A DNA stretch of 64,000 bases from Candidatus Caldilinea saccharophila (GTDB lineage: Bacteria; Chloroflexota; Anaerolineae; Caldilineales; Caldilineaceae): contig JADJVW010000023.1 in assembly GCA_016710365.1 (NCBI GenBank), forward strand, positions 62,001 to 126,000, given 5' to 3'. The notes under the pieces are model-generated. The model was not told where the DNA came from, searched no databases, and saw only the letters and a program-made list of their open reading frames with translations. Position numbers and translations under genes: made by a program. Below are positions 10,394 through 18,101 of this stretch, piece by piece. Positions within the stretch are counted from its first letter, which is position 1. Every line of letters begins with the position of its first letter.

Positions 10394-11872
10394 ATGCCCA
10401 TTCATTTTGGCACCGACGGCTGGCGCGCCGTCATCAGCGAAGAGTTCACTTTCGACAATGTTCGCACCGTGGCGCAAGCTATCGCCGAAAAGACCCTGGC
10501 CGATGACGCCGTACAGGCAAAAGCCAACGGCGCCACACCCCATCGTCGCCCCTCGCTCGTCGTGGGTTTCGACACCCGTTTTCTCAGCGATCGCTATGCC
10601 ATTGCCGTCGCCGAAGTGCTGGCGGCCAACGGCATCCATGTCTGGCTGACCAGCAGCGATTCGCCTACGCCGGTGACCAGCTTTGCCATCGTCGATCAAC
10701 ATGCCAGCGGCGGCGTAATGATCACCGCCAGCCACAACCCGCCGCGCTACAACGGCATCAAGCTCAAGGCGGCGTTTGGCGGCTCGGCCAGCCCTGGCGA
10801 CTGCAAGGATGTCGAGCGCCGCATCGTGGCTGCCGACGGCGCGCTGCCGCGGCGCATGGAGTTCGAAGACGCCCTCGTCCAGGGGCTGATTACACGCTTC
10901 GATCCCTTTGCTGCCTATGAGACGCATGTGCGGACGCTGGTGGATTTCGACAAGATCGCTGCGGCCAATCTCACCATCGCGGTCGATGCTATGTACGGCG
11001 CCGGCCGGCTTTACCTGGCGCGGCTGCTGCGTGAAGCAGGTTGCCAGGTGCACGAACTGCGCAACGAAATGAACCCCGGCTTCAACGGCATTCATCCCGA
11101 ACCGATCGCCCGCCACCTGGAGCTGCTGATCGAGACGATGCGATCGGGGGAATATCATCTGGGGCTGGCGACCGATGGCGACGCTGACCGTATCGGCGCG
11201 GTCGATGTGTCCGGCCAGTTTATCGACCCACACGCCATCATGGCGTTGCTGCTGGAGCACCTCGTCGTCAACCGCAACCTGCGCGGCAGCGTCGTCAAGA
11301 CGGTCAGCACCACGCAGATGTTGAACCGCCTGGCGGCGCGTTATGGCCTGACCGTGTACGAGACGCCGGTGGGCTTCAACTACATCACCGACCACATGCG
11401 CCGCGAACCGGTGCTGATCGGCGGTGAGGAAAGCGGTGGCATCAGCATCCTAGGTCACATCCCCGAAGGCGACGGGTTGTTGATGGGGCTGCTGCTGGCG
11501 GAAGTCGTCGCCGTGCAGCGTAAGTCGCTGGGCGCCTTGCTCGACGCACTGATGGCCGCGCCTGATGTTGGCGTTTTTCGCTATGCGCGCATCGACCAGC
11601 CGGTGCGCCCCTTCCAAAAAGCCGACCTGGTGGCCAGGTTGATGGCAAAGGCGCCGCAGCAACTAGGCGGGGAAGCGGTCGCCCACATCAGCGACAGCGA
11701 CGGCGTCAAGTATATTCTGGCTGACAACAGTTGGCTGCTGATTCGACCGAGCGGCACTGAGCCGGTGCTGCGCATCTACGCCGAGGCGCGCACCGACGCG
11801 CAGGTCAAGGCGCTGCTCAAAGAAGGCGTCGCGCTGGCGGAAGCACAGATCGTGGCCATGGCAGTGGCGTAA
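10394..11872 (+). CDS. Phosphoglucomutase/phosphomannomutase family protein
   Basis: 492 residues with the four-domain alpha-D-phosphohexomutase layout. The phosphoserine loop is ITASHNPPRYNG (Ser113), the Mg2+ loop is DGDADR (261-266), the sugar loop is IGGEESGG and the phosphate loop is IRPSGTEP near the C-terminus. It interconverts hexose 1- and 6-phosphates for glycogen or cell-surface sugar synthesis. The start FGTDGWRAVI is typical of archaeal and Chloroflexi members. Glucose or mannose specificity is not readable. Confidence 0.9.
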   Translation: MPIHFGTDGWRAVISEEFTFDNVRTVAQAIAEKTLADDAVQAKANGATPHRRPSLVVGFDTRFLSDRYAIAVAEVLAANGIHVWLTSSDSPTPVTSFAIVDQHASGGVMITASHNPPRYNGIKLKAAFGGSASPGDCKDVERRIVAADGALPRRMEFEDALVQGLITRFDPFAAYETHVRTLVDFDKIAAANLTIAVDAMYGAGRLYLARLLREAGCQVHELRNEMNPGFNGIHPEPIARHLELLIETMRSGEYHLGLATDGDADRIGAVDVSGQFIDPHAIMALLLEHLVVNRNLRGSVVKTVSTTQMLNRLAARYGLTVYETPVGFNYITDHMRREPVLIGGEESGGISILGHIPEGDGLLMGLLLAEVVAVQRKSLGALLDALMAAPDVGVFRYARIDQPVRPFQKADLVARLMAKAPQQLGGEAVAHISDSDGVKYILADNSWLLIRPSGTEPVLRIYAEARTDAQVKALLKEGVALAEAQIVAMAVA

Positions 11873-11879
11873 AACGAAA

Positions 11880-11915
11880 CAGGTGACAGTCACTTCCTCA
11901 AGTGACTGTCACCTG
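11880..11915. terminator. GACAGTCACTT palindrome, copy 1
   Basis: CAGGTGACAGTCACTT (11880-11895) pairs perfectly with 11900-11915 across a 4-base loop. It sits between the convergent phosphohexomutase and deoxyhypusine-synthase-like genes. Near-identical palindromes occur at 52908-52939 and 59762-59815, so it is a dispersed element that may act as a bidirectional terminator. Confidence 0.65.
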
Positions 11916-11923
11916 CCCCACGT

Positions 11924-12904
11924 TCAACTTCCCAACACGTACGCAAAAATCAACGGCGCGACAATGGTGGCGTCGCTCTCCACGATGTACTTCGGCGTGG
12001 TGATGTCCAGCTTCTCCCACGTGATCTTCTCGTTCGGCACCGCGCCGGAGTAGGAGCCGTAGCTGGTGGTCGAGTCGCTGATCTGGCAGAAGTAAGCCCA
12101 CAGCGGGATGTCGTCGCGCTCCAGGTCCTGGCGCATCATCGGCACGACGCAGATCGGGAAGTCGCCGGCAATGCCGCCGCCAATCTGGAAGAAGCCGATC
12201 GGCTTCTGCACCGCGGTGGCGGAGTACCATGCCGATAGCTCCATCATGTATTCGATGCCGGTGCGCACCGTGTGGACGTTCTTGATGTCGCCGGTCATGC
12301 AGTGTGCGGCGTAGATATTGCCGGAGGTCGAATCCTCCCAGCCCGGCACGAAGATCGGCAGGTTCTTCTCGCACGCGGCCATCATCCACGAATTCTTGGG
12401 GTCGATCTGGAAAGATTGCTCCAGCTTGCCGCTGCGCAGAATCCGGTAGAGAAATTCATGCGGGAAGTAGCGCTCGCCGGCGCGGTCAGCCGCGGTCCAC
12501 TCCTCCAGGATCGCGTCCTCGATGCGGCGAATCGCCTCCTCTTCGGGGATGCAGGTATCGGTGACGCGGTTGAGGTGGCGCGAGAGCAGTTCGTGCTCGT
12601 CCGCCGGCGTCAGGTCGCGATAGTGGGGCACGCGCACGTAATAGTCATGCGCCACCAGGTTATAGATGTCCTCTTCCAGGTTGGCGCCGGTGCAGGAGAT
12701 AGCGTGCACCTTGCCCTGGCGGATCATCTCGGCCAGCGAAAGACCAAGTTCGGCCGTGCTCATGGCGCCGGCCATGGCGACGAGCATCTTGCCGCCATGG
12801 TCAATGAACTGCACATAGCCTTCCGCTGCATCGACCAGCGCGGCGCCGTTGAAGTGACGATAGTGATGCTTGATGAAGGCGCGTACTGCGCTTGCATGTT
12901 CCAT
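11924..12904 (-). CDS. Deoxyhypusine synthase family protein
   Basis: 326 residues of the deoxyhypusine synthase family, an NAD-dependent enzyme that moves the aminobutyl group of spermidine. Visible family features are CTGANLEED, GDIKNVHTVRTG, GFFQIGGGIAGDFP and a C-terminal lysine in TWEKLD (Lys298) in the position of the catalytic Lys of the human enzyme. Bacteria lack eIF5A, so a protein substrate is unlikely. The gene ends a polyamine operon, and some bacterial or plant relatives make homospermidine or related amines; that is the favoured role here. Family assignment is strong; the product is inferred. Confidence 0.85.
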   Translation of the reverse strand: MEHASAVRAFIKHHYRHFNGAALVDAAEGYVQFIDHGGKMLVAMAGAMSTAELGLSLAEMIRQGKVHAISCTGANLEEDIYNLVAHDYYVRVPHYRDLTPADEHELLSRHLNRVTDTCIPEEEAIRRIEDAILEEWTAADRAGERYFPHEFLYRILRSGKLEQSFQIDPKNSWMMAACEKNLPIFVPGWEDSTSGNIYAAHCMTGDIKNVHTVRTGIEYMMELSAWYSATAVQKPIGFFQIGGGIAGDFPICVVPMMRQDLERDDIPLWAYFCQISDSTTSYGSYSGAVPNEKITWEKLDITTPKYIVESDATIVAPLIFAYVLGS

Positions 12905-12923
12905 AATGAACTCCTGATGGAAA

Positions 12924-12950
12924 GGGGCGAGGGGCGAGTTGCGAGGGGCG
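12924..12950. repeat. Heptamer array, GGGCGAG family
   Basis: Four seven-base units (GGGCGAG-GGGCGAG-TTGCGAG-GGGCGGC) lie between the agmatinase-like and deoxyhypusine-synthase-like genes. The same family is seen inverted at 13925-13957 (TTCGCAACTCGTCCCTCGC) and at 32286-32310. Confidence 0.7.
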
Positions 12951-12976
12951 GCAGGAACCCGCCCTCGTCGCAGCGT

Positions 12977-13885
12977 TCAACCCGGCGCGCTGTGACGATT
13001 GGGTGACAAGATGACATACGAAATTGCCTTGTACACCAGCTTGGCGACGGCAAAGTCGGCCATGTGCAGCCCTGGGGCGGGCGCCAGTTCGACGCAATCC
13101 ATGCCCACGACAGTGGCATGTGCGGTCAAGGTGCGCAGGATGTCGAGCGCCTCCGTCCACGTCAGGCCGTCTGGTTCAGGCGTGCCGGTGGCCGGGACGA
13201 CCGCCGGATCCAACCCGTCCACATCGATGGTCAGAAAGACGCGTTTGCCGCGCACGCGTGCGATAAAATCATCGCGCCAACTGCCGTCATGCACGGCTTC
13301 CGCGTACCAGACGCACGCACGGTCGGGATGGGCGCGCACAAAGGCGACCTCTTCCGGGCAGACCGAACGGATGCCCAATTGCAGCACCTGCTCGACCTCC
13401 GGCGCGTCCAGCAAACGCCGGGCAATGCAGGCATGGCTGTAAGGCGTCTCCTCGTACTCGTCACGCAGGTCGCTGTGTGCGTCGAGCTGCACGACGGTGA
13501 GCGCGCCGCCCAGCGCGTCGAGCAGGCCGCGGCCGACGCCGACGCTCACCGTATGTTCGCCGCCCAGCCCAACGACCAGCTTGCCGGTGCGCGCGGCGCT
13601 GGCGACGGCAGCCCGAATCGTCTCGACGGCGGCCGTTGGTTCATCCGGCAGTTCGGGCGCGGGCAGCGTGTGCACGCCATACGCCAGCGCCGGTTCGCGG
13701 TCATACTCACGGTCGTACAGCTCGACCTGTTGCGACGCGGCGATGATAGCTGCCGGCCCGGCTGCTGTACCGCCGCTATAGCTCACCGTCGCCTCGAAGG
13801 GCAGCGGCAGCACGAGCACACCGGCTTGCGCCAGCGCACTGTATTCGTCTTCCAGCCCCAGAAAATTGTTGGGTGTCGTCGTCAT
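12977..13885 (-). CDS. speB: Agmatinase (ureohydrolase family)
   Basis: 302 residues of the arginase/agmatinase fold. The two-manganese site is complete: GGEHTVS, DAHSDLRDEYE, a following SHA, and TIDVDGLDP; the C-terminal VGMDCVELAP is also conserved. It would hydrolyse agmatine to putrescine and urea. It lies 71 bases downstream of the arginine decarboxylase gene and upstream of the deoxyhypusine-synthase homologue in one strand order, so substrate and product fit the neighbours. Agmatinase rather than arginase is inferred from that context and from the length. Confidence 0.9.
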   Translation of the reverse strand: MTTTPNNFLGLEDEYSALAQAGVLVLPLPFEATVSYSGGTAAGPAAIIAASQQVELYDREYDREPALAYGVHTLPAPELPDEPTAAVETIRAAVASAARTGKLVVGLGGEHTVSVGVGRGLLDALGGALTVVQLDAHSDLRDEYEETPYSHACIARRLLDAPEVEQVLQLGIRSVCPEEVAFVRAHPDRACVWYAEAVHDGSWRDDFIARVRGKRVFLTIDVDGLDPAVVPATGTPEPDGLTWTEALDILRTLTAHATVVGMDCVELAPAPGLHMADFAVAKLVYKAISYVILSPNRHSAPG

Positions 13886-13956
13886 TTCAATTTTTGCTGC
13901 TTGCTTTCATCGGAAAGGACGAGCCGCGCAATTCGCAACTCGTCCCTCGCCCCACA

Positions 13957-14502
13957 TCAAATCAAAATTGCGGCGCTGATCACAGTCGTCCACACGCCGC
14001 CGGGCGCGGCGGTGACAGCGATCGTGATGCTGGTGCTGTCGACGATCTCGCCGCCCATCATGTACTGTTCCTTGCGCTCGTTATAATCCTTGCTTGCATC
14101 AAAATTGATGCCAAGCGTGGTCGCCAGCATGGTCGCGGCCAGATCTTCGGCGTAGTCCCCCGCTTCTTGTTCAGTCTGACCATAGGTGTGGTGCTCGGAG
14201 AGATAGCCGTACTTGTCATGATCGGTGGGGCGGGCGACGCCGATCGAGGCGGCCATGCGCCGGCCCGGTTCGTTGCTCGACATTTCGGCGATCACGGCAA
14301 AGACAATTTCACCGGGCTGCAACAACTGCATGCCTTCCTCTTTCGAGACGATCTGGCAATGCGGCGGAAAAATCGATGAAACGCGCACCAGGTTGAACTG
14401 GGCGATGCCGGCCTCGCGCAGCGCCAACTCGAAGCTGGTCAGCTTCTCCTTGTGGATGCCAACCCCGCGCGTCAATAACAATTTTCGTGGAATCAATCGC
14501 AT
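13957..14502 (-). CDS. pdaD: Pyruvoyl-dependent arginine decarboxylase
   Basis: 181 residues matching PvlArgDC. The Ser42-Ser43 bond in VRVSSIFPP is the expected self-cleavage site that creates the N-terminal pyruvoyl group of the beta-alpha product; EEGMQLLQPGE and the SIGVARP...YGYLSEHH segment are further family marks. It decarboxylates arginine to agmatine, the first step of the polyamine operon. The ATG at 14502 is preceded by GGGAGGGAG, and fits the family length better than the upstream open frame. Such genes are typical of archaea, Chlamydiae and Chloroflexi. Confidence 0.92.
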   Translation of the reverse strand: MRLIPRKLLLTRGVGIHKEKLTSFELALREAGIAQFNLVRVSSIFPPHCQIVSKEEGMQLLQPGEIVFAVIAEMSSNEPGRRMAASIGVARPTDHDKYGYLSEHHTYGQTEQEAGDYAEDLAATMLATTLGINFDASKDYNERKEQYMMGGEIVDSTSITIAVTAAPGGVWTTVISAAILI

Positions 14503-14689
14503 ATCAAACTCCCTCCCATAGAAACGAACAAAAAAGGCGCCGGCCAGCCAAAGACCGCGCACCAACTATGCATAGTATGATCTTTAGCGGTGTGCGTCAA
14601 ATAGAAGATACAAATTGTATGTAAATAGCAGGTGGAGAAAGGGCGAAGTCTCGGCGCTGTTGCCAGGGTTGAACCTCCTGGCGGCTCTC

Positions 14690-14728
14690 CGAAAAAACAA
14701 AGGGAGCCAGGATTTCCTGGCTCCCTTT
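14690..14728 (-). terminator. Intrinsic terminator of the tungstate operon
   Basis: A perfect 13-bp stem (AAAGGGAGCCAGG with its complement, ATTT loop, 14699-14728) is followed on the minus strand by TTTGTTTTTTCG. It lies 38 bases after the mop stop, and has the best terminator form in the first half of the window. Confidence 0.85.
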
Positions 14729-14765
14729 GCCTGCATGTTACTGTTACAAACGACTTGCTTGGGCT

Positions 14766-14975
14766 TCAGTCCACGCCCAACATCACTTCCGTCGCCTTGA
14801 CGACGACGTAGACGCGCCCGCCTTCCTGGATGCCCAGGCTGCGCACCGAGTTGGCTGTGATGGCGGAGGTGAGTTCTTCGCCGCCGTCGAGCTTGACGAC
14901 GACTTCTGCCATGACCGCGCCCAACGTGATCGACTGCACCGTGCCGGGCAACTGGTTTCTTGCACTCAGTTTCAT
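14766..14975 (-). CDS. mop: Molybdenum/tungsten-pterin binding protein (molbindin)
   Basis: A 69-residue single Mop (TOBE) domain: MKLSARNQLPGTV, MAEVVVKLDGG, ITANSVRSLGI and VKATEVMLG are the classic pattern. Such proteins assemble into hexamers that store molybdate or tungstate oxyanions in the cytoplasm. GGAGTTACACG precedes ATG 14975. It is last in a tupB-tupC-tupA-mop order, and a strong terminator follows. Confidence 0.9.
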   Translation of the reverse strand: MKLSARNQLPGTVQSITLGAVMAEVVVKLDGGEELTSAITANSVRSLGIQEGGRVYVVVKATEVMLGVD

Positions 14976-14997
14976 CGTGTAACTCCTTTCGAAAATG

Positions 14998-15090
14998 TGG
15001 ATTGGAGATTGGAAAATAGAGATTTTTATCTTCGCAGAGATCACTGCCCTGTGTAGTTGCCTAATCTCCAATCTCTTAATCTCTAATCTC
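14998..15090. repeat. Heptamer array, TTGGAGA / TCTCCAA family
   Basis: GGATTGGAGATTGG near 15000 is answered by CTAATCTCCAATCTCTTAATC near 15060-15090, in inverted orientation. The gap between tupA and mop is therefore almost entirely repeat. Other copies lie at 16012-16040 and inside hypF at 49533-49590. Confidence 0.7.
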
Positions 15091-15960
15091 TTACTTATTC
15101 CGCCACGCCTCCGAGTCCGGCGTAAAGAGCGACTGGCCGAACTCTTCCTGTCCGAAGGTTGCGATCAGCTCCTGCGTGGGCACGGAGACGATCCAGTCCA
15201 CGAATTGAGTGGCCAGGTCGGTGTTGACGTTCGTGCATTTCTCCGGATTGACCACAATGACGCCGTACGGGTTGAACAACACCGGGTCGCCTTCCACCAA
15301 AATTTCCAGCTCCGTGCCTTCGAGCGTGCGCGCAAGATACGTGGCGCGGTCGCTCAGCGTGTATGCCTGCTGCTCGTTCGCCATCGTCAACACCGCGCCC
15401 ATGCCCTGCCCGGCGGAGATGTACCAGTCACCGACCGGGTCGATGCCCGCGGCTTTCCACACCGACTTCTCCTTGGTGTGCGTGCCGGAATCGTCGCCGC
15501 GCGAGATGAAAGGCGCCTGCGCCTCAGCGATCATGCTCATGGCCGCGCCCGCGTCGGTCATGCCCTGGATGCCGGCCGGGTCGGACGCGGGGCCGAGGAT
15601 GACGAAGTCGTTGAACATGACATCCTCGCGGCGCGAGCCGTCGCTATTCGCCATGAATTCATCCTCGCGCGCACGGGCGTGCACCAACACGACATCGGCG
15701 TTGCAGTCCGTGCCAAGCTGAAGCGCCTGACCGGTGCCCACCGCGACGACGTCCACATCGGCATTAGCCTGTTGCTCAAAATCCGGCAGGATCACATCGA
15801 GCAGACCTGAATCCTGCGTGCTGGTGGTCGTCGCCAGGATCAGCTTGGCGGGCGCGGCGGCTTCACTGCCGCCGGCCGGCGCGGTCACCGGCTGACACGC
15901 ACCCAGCACGAGACTCAACGCCAAGAACAGAAACACTCCCAACGGAAACTTGCGGTTCAT
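15091..15960 (-). CDS. tupA: Tungstate ABC transporter substrate-binding lipoprotein
   Basis: 289 residues. The lipobox LSLVLGAC gives a lipid-anchored exported protein. The mature start LILATTTSTQDSGLLD is the oxyanion-binding motif of TupA, followed by VLVHARAREDEF, FISRGDDSGTHTKE and AYTLSDRATYL, all diagnostic. It binds tungstate (possibly molybdate) outside the membrane. ATG 15960 is selected because AAAGGAATCACT precedes it. The gene follows tupC after a repeat-filled gap of 176 bases. Confidence 0.92.
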   Translation of the reverse strand: MNRKFPLGVFLFLALSLVLGACQPVTAPAGGSEAAAPAKLILATTTSTQDSGLLDVILPDFEQQANADVDVVAVGTGQALQLGTDCNADVVLVHARAREDEFMANSDGSRREDVMFNDFVILGPASDPAGIQGMTDAGAAMSMIAEAQAPFISRGDDSGTHTKEKSVWKAAGIDPVGDWYISAGQGMGAVLTMANEQQAYTLSDRATYLARTLEGTELEILVEGDPVLFNPYGVIVVNPEKCTNVNTDLATQFVDWIVSVPTQELIATFGQEEFGQSLFTPDSEAWRNK

Positions 15961-16009
15961 AGTGATTCCTTTCTTCCTCATGAATTGACAGTAACGAAAC
16001 AGCGATAAA

Positions 16010-16136
16010 ATTGGAGATTAAGAGATTAGGAGATTGAGATTGTGACGGGTGGACTGCCTTTTCATTTACACTTCACAATCCACCATTCACAATTCATCCT
16101 TCTTTTCTTCCCTCGCCTCTCACAACCCGCCCCTCC
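16010..16136. repeat. Heptamer arrays between tupC and tupA
   Basis: The gap holds two families: TTGGAGATTAAGAGATTAGG (from 16012) and a second with units TTCACAA-TCCACCA-TTCACAA-TTCATCC (16071-16100). The second recurs at 51765-51800. No gene is visible here. Confidence 0.7.
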
Positions 16137-16865
16137 TCAATACACCATCTCGCCCCGCACAAACGCGCCCGTGCGTGCGTCCTGCGGCGCCTCGAAGAAC
16201 GTGTGTGCGTCGGCCACCTCAACGGCGCGGCCGTCGAGCAGAAAGAGCACACGTTGCGCCAATCGTCTGGCCTGATGCACGTTGTGCGTCACCAGCACGA
16301 TGGTCGTGCCATGCTCCTGATTGAGCCGCGCCACGATCTGCTCGATCAAGCCCACGTTGTACGGGTCGAGATTAGCCGTCGGCTCGTCGAGCAGCAGCGC
16401 GTCGGGGCGCAACACCATCGCACGCGCCAGCGCCACGCGTTGCGCTTCACCGCCCGAAAGCGTGCGCGCCGGCTGTTGCGCCAGTTCGGCCAGCCCGACC
16501 TCGTCGAGCGTGGCCGCAATTTCGGCGGCGCTGTCACGCTGGCCGCGCAGCCGCAGTCCGTAGGCAACGTTTGCCTCCACCGTGCGCTTGAGCAGCACCG
16601 GCCGCTGAAAAACCGTGGTCACGCGACGGCGCATCGATAAAGGCGCGTCGCGATTTGCCGCAAACACACCACCGTCGAAACGCACCTCACCCGTCGTGGG
16701 CGGTTGCAGGAAATTCAACAGCCGCAGCAGCGTGCTCTTGCCCGCGCCGCTTGGCCCCACCACAGCCAGCATTTCGCCGCGGTGGATGTCCAGATCGCTT
16801 ACGGACAACACGGTGCGGACGCCGTAGCGCACGGTCACATCGCGCAGACTGTAAAGCACGTTCAT
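16137..16865 (-). CDS. tupC: Tungstate ABC transporter ATP-binding protein
   Basis: 242 residues, one ABC domain: Walker A GPSGAGKST, signature LSGGEAQRV, Walker B ALLLDEPTANLD and the switch His in VLVTHNVHQARRLA. It powers the TupB permease. Its ATG overlaps the tupB stop by four bases (ATGA), so the two are translationally coupled. Assignment to the tungstate system rests on tupA and tupB. Confidence 0.9.
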   Translation of the reverse strand: MNVLYSLRDVTVRYGVRTVLSVSDLDIHRGEMLAVVGPSGAGKSTLLRLLNFLQPPTTGEVRFDGGVFAANRDAPLSMRRRVTTVFQRPVLLKRTVEANVAYGLRLRGQRDSAAEIAATLDEVGLAELAQQPARTLSGGEAQRVALARAMVLRPDALLLDEPTANLDPYNVGLIEQIVARLNQEHGTTIVLVTHNVHQARRLAQRVLFLLDGRAVEVADAHTFFEAPQDARTGAFVRGEMVY

Positions 16866-17566
16866 TCGTCAAAGGAGCGTCCCTGCAGGCGCAAAATGAT
16901 GAAATTTGTCGTAAATGCCATGCTCAGCAAGATCACGCCGAGCGCCATCGCCAGCCCAAAATTGCCTTTGTTGGTTTCGAGCACGATGGCGGTCGTGAGT
17001 ACGCGCGTCTGGCCTTCAATGTTGCCGCCCACCAACATGACCGCCCCCACTTCCGAAATGATGCCGCCAAAGCCAGCCACCACCGCCGCAATCACGCCGA
17101 CGCGCGCTTCATCCAGGATCGCCCATGTCGTCTGCCAGCGCGACGCGCCGAGCGATTGCACTTGTAGTCGCAACGCCGGGTCCACTCCCTGCACCGCAGC
17201 CATCGTGAAGCCGGCCACCAACGGGAACGCAATGATCACCTGGGCGACGATCATCGCCTCCGGCGTGAAGAGCCGCGGCATCCACGCGATGTTCAGCCCG
17301 CCCAGCACGCCCGAACGCGAGAGCATCAAATAGACAAAGAGGCCGATCACGACGGGCGGAAAGGCCATGCCCGTGTAGACCAGCGCCACCGATAGCCGCC
17401 GCCCGCGAAAGCGCGCCAGCCCCAACAGCGCGCCGAGCGGGATGCCGATGATCGTGCTGAGCGCCAGCGCAATCCCCGACACACGCAGCGAAAGGAGGAC
17501 GATTTCCATCAACTGGCTGTCGCCGCCGATAATCAGTGTAAAGGCTTCGCGGAAGCCTGTGAGCAA
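16862..17566 (-). CDS. tupB: Tungstate ABC transporter permease
   Basis: About 234 residues with five or six membrane segments and the TupB-type sequences SLRVSGIALALSTIIGIPLG, MAFPPVVIGLF and GGIISEVGAVMLVGGNI. It forms the tungstate channel. The start is odd: TTG 17566 has AGGA directly in front, leaving no spacer, and family members usually carry a few more residues. An ATT at 17575-17573 with AAAGGA about ten bases upstream would give such an N-terminus. The 5' end is nearly abutting the divergent acetyltransferase gene. Confidence 0.88.
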   Translation of the reverse strand: MLTGFREAFTLIIGGDSQLMEIVLLSLRVSGIALALSTIIGIPLGALLGLARFRGRRLSVALVYTGMAFPPVVIGLFVYLMLSRSGVLGGLNIAWMPRLFTPEAMIVAQVIIAFPLVAGFTMAAVQGVDPALRLQVQSLGASRWQTTWAILDEARVGVIAAVVAGFGGIISEVGAVMLVGGNIEGQTRVLTTAIVLETNKGNFGLAMALGVILLSMAFTTNFIILRLQGRSFDE

Positions 17567-17594
17567 TTCCTGAATAGGTCCCGATCCTTTGTCT

Positions 17595-18014
17595 ATGCAT
17601 CAATCTACGCACGACTCGGTTGACTATCGCATCCATCCACCTGTCGACAACGCTGCGTTGAATACACTTTTTGCCGCGGCCTGGCCCGGTCACACGCCGG
17701 TTGATTTCACCGCACAACTTACTCACAGCCTGCTTTACGTGTGCGCCTACACCGCGCAAACCGACCTCATCGGCTTTGTCAACGTGGCGTGGGATGGGGG
17801 CATTCATGCCTTTCTGCTCGACACGACCGTACATCCAGCCTGGCAACGCCGCGGCGTTGGACGTGAGCTTGTCCAGCGCGCCACTGTTGCAGCGCGGCGC
17901 CGCGGCATTGATTGGCTGCATGTCGATTACGAACCTGGCCTCGACGCGTTCTACCGCGCCTGCGGTTTCACTCCGACGCTTGCCGGGCTGATCCGGCTGA
18001 ACGGGAGCGCATGA
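17595..18014 (+). CDS. GNAT family N-acetyltransferase
   Basis: 139 residues. The acetyl-CoA loop is VHPAWQRRGVGREL (the Q/R-x-x-G-x-G/A pattern), preceded by strands GFVNVAWDGG and FLLDTTV and followed by YRACGFTPT, the usual GNAT C-terminal element. It transfers an acetyl group from acetyl-CoA to an unknown amine. It is transcribed away from tupB and lies inside the tungstate locus, with no clear functional link. ATG 17595 is preferred to TTG 17589. Confidence 0.8.
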   Translation: MHQSTHDSVDYRIHPPVDNAALNTLFAAAWPGHTPVDFTAQLTHSLLYVCAYTAQTDLIGFVNVAWDGGIHAFLLDTTVHPAWQRRGVGRELVQRATVAARRRGIDWLHVDYEPGLDAFYRACGFTPTLAGLIRLNGSA

Positions 18015-18101
18015 ACAAACTTCACCACCAGGACGCAAAGAACAGCTTTCTCGGCGCCGCTTTGTGGGCTTTGAGCCTTCGTGGTTACGCTTTCTTCTTG
18101 T

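Noticed and set aside
11924..12904. Modification of eIF5A/EF-P by the deoxyhypusine synthase homologue
   Set aside because: Bacterial EF-P is not hypusinated by this family, and no EF-P or eIF5A-like gene is nearby. The polyamine operon context points to small amines.
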